From Patescibacteria group bacterium UBA6130 (GTDB taxonomy: Bacteria; Patescibacteriota; Microgenomatia; UBA12405; UBA6130), in the NCBI GenBank assembly GCA_002428285.1, contig DIVO01000052.1, positions 1 through 5,400 of the forward strand: DNA of 5,400 nt, given 5' to 3'. Positions 4,713-5,400 of the stretch are shown piece by piece. A program made the position numbers and the translations under genes. Every line of letters starts with the position of its first letter. Position 1 is the stretch's first letter. The notes under the pieces are model-generated. The model was not told where the DNA came from. It worked only from the letters and a program-made list of their open reading frames with translations, and ran no database searches.

Positions 4713-5400
4713 GAACTGCTCCAATTTCACTAATTATTGTGACTTATAACAATAAAATTGACACTATAAAATCCTGTGTTGAAAGTGTCTTAGCTTCTAA
4801 TCCAAAGCCAAAGGAAATAATAATAGTCGACAATGGTTATAATCCAGGAATTTCTAGTCTAGTAAGAAAAATCGAATTAAAACATTACAAACACATTTTA
4901 CTTCTAAAAAACAAGGATAACATGGGTTTTTCAAAAGGGATAAATAAAGGAATGGAAATGGCAAGTCAAAAATATTATGTACTACTAAACCCAGATACTA
5001 AAATTATTAATCATGCTTCTTTTGGCGAAATACTTAAGTGCCATATTAACAAACAGGCAGGAATTGTTGGTGGAATTTGCATTGACGATAATGGTAATAG
5101 ACACAATTCTTTCTACCGCTTGCCTAAAGCATTAACAGCGATTTTCGAATTCAGTAATGTCAAAAGAATTTTTCCAAACAACAATTATAGTAAGAAATTT
5201 TATTATATTAACGAAAAAATCAAATTTTCAAGTCAATCTTTTCCCGTTGAAGGAGTTTCGGGTGCCTTTATGTCAATTGACAAGAGAGTCGTCGAAAAAA
5301 TAGGAAACTTGGATGAGAACTATTTTTTATACCTTGAAGACATAGATTTTTGTACCCGAGCTCAAAAACACAAAATAAAAGTCTATGTTTGTCCAAATGC
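4706..5400 (+). CDS. family 2 glycosyltransferase, rhamnosyltransferase-like (3' end outside window)
   Basis: Transfers a sugar from a nucleotide-sugar donor to a growing glycan, probably for a surface polysaccharide, at the cytoplasmic face. The first 231 codons are visible and no stop is reached. GT-A fold features in order: APISLIIVTYNN (5-16); IIIVDNG (38-44), the nucleotide-binding aspartate region; NMGFSKGINKGM (72-83), the GFxxgxNxG motif of this group; LLNPDTKI (93-100), in the position of the DxD metal-binding motif; and VEGVSGAFMSIDK (181-193) followed by DENYFLYLEDIDFC (203-216), the acceptor-side segment with the probable catalytic ED pair. The motif set resembles WbbL/RfbF-type rhamnosyltransferases, but the sugar is not determined. 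No membrane segment appears in the visible part. There is no Shine-Dalgarno sequence; the start is chosen from the motif distance and the -10 box just upstream. Confidence 0.9.
   Translation, partial: MSRTAPISLIIVTYNNKIDTIKSCVESVLASNPKPKEIIIVDNGYNPGISSLVRKIELKHYKHILLLKNKDNMGFSKGINKGMEMASQKYYVLLNPDTKIINHASFGEILKCHINKQAGIVGGICIDDNGNRHNSFYRLPKALTAIFEFSNVKRIFPNNNYSKKFYYINEKIKFSSQSFPVEGVSGAFMSIDKRVVEKIGNLDENYFLYLEDIDFCTRAQKHKIKVYVCPN

Overview
This is an AT-rich bacterial chromosome segment. It is most likely from a Candidate Phyla Radiation (Patescibacteria) organism, possibly of the Microgenomates type. The ribosomal proteins (bL21, bL27), a ParB with CTP-binding motifs, a Ser/Lys type I signal peptidase and a tRNA with encoded CCA are all bacterial. 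The bL27 N-terminus departs from the usual bacterial form. No protein start has a Shine-Dalgarno sequence at a normal distance, and -10-like boxes sit almost against several start codons. The lineage is an inference from these traits and the gene mix, not a proven assignment.

Layout: (1) rplU-rpmA, the usual large-subunit ribosomal pair, on the + strand, possibly preceded by the last codons of an upstream hydrophobic protein. (2) A solo parB on the + strand with its own promoter. (3) lepB on the - strand, convergent with parB and separated from it by 3 bp. (4) tRNA-Val(CAC) on the + strand, lying between two - strand genes and divergent from lepB. (5) A 792-codon - strand gene for a secreted LCAT/PGAP1-like alpha/beta hydrolase, with a jelly-roll-like N-terminal domain and a long helical C-terminal tail. 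(6) Divergent from it, a family 2 glycosyltransferase that runs off the right end of the window.

How the genes fit together: the left half is housekeeping (ribosome assembly, chromosome segregation, protein export, decoding). The right half looks accessory and surface-related. The large hydrolase has a signal peptide that a LepB-type peptidase could cleave, and the glycosyltransferase probably builds a surface glycan. The hydrolase is the most unusual item: a secreted lipase/acyltransferase-like enzyme would make sense in a small-genome cell that scavenges or remodels lipids, but its substrate cannot be read from sequence. No mobile element, CRISPR array or clear intrinsic terminator was seen. 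There is no gene-free stretch over 300 bases.
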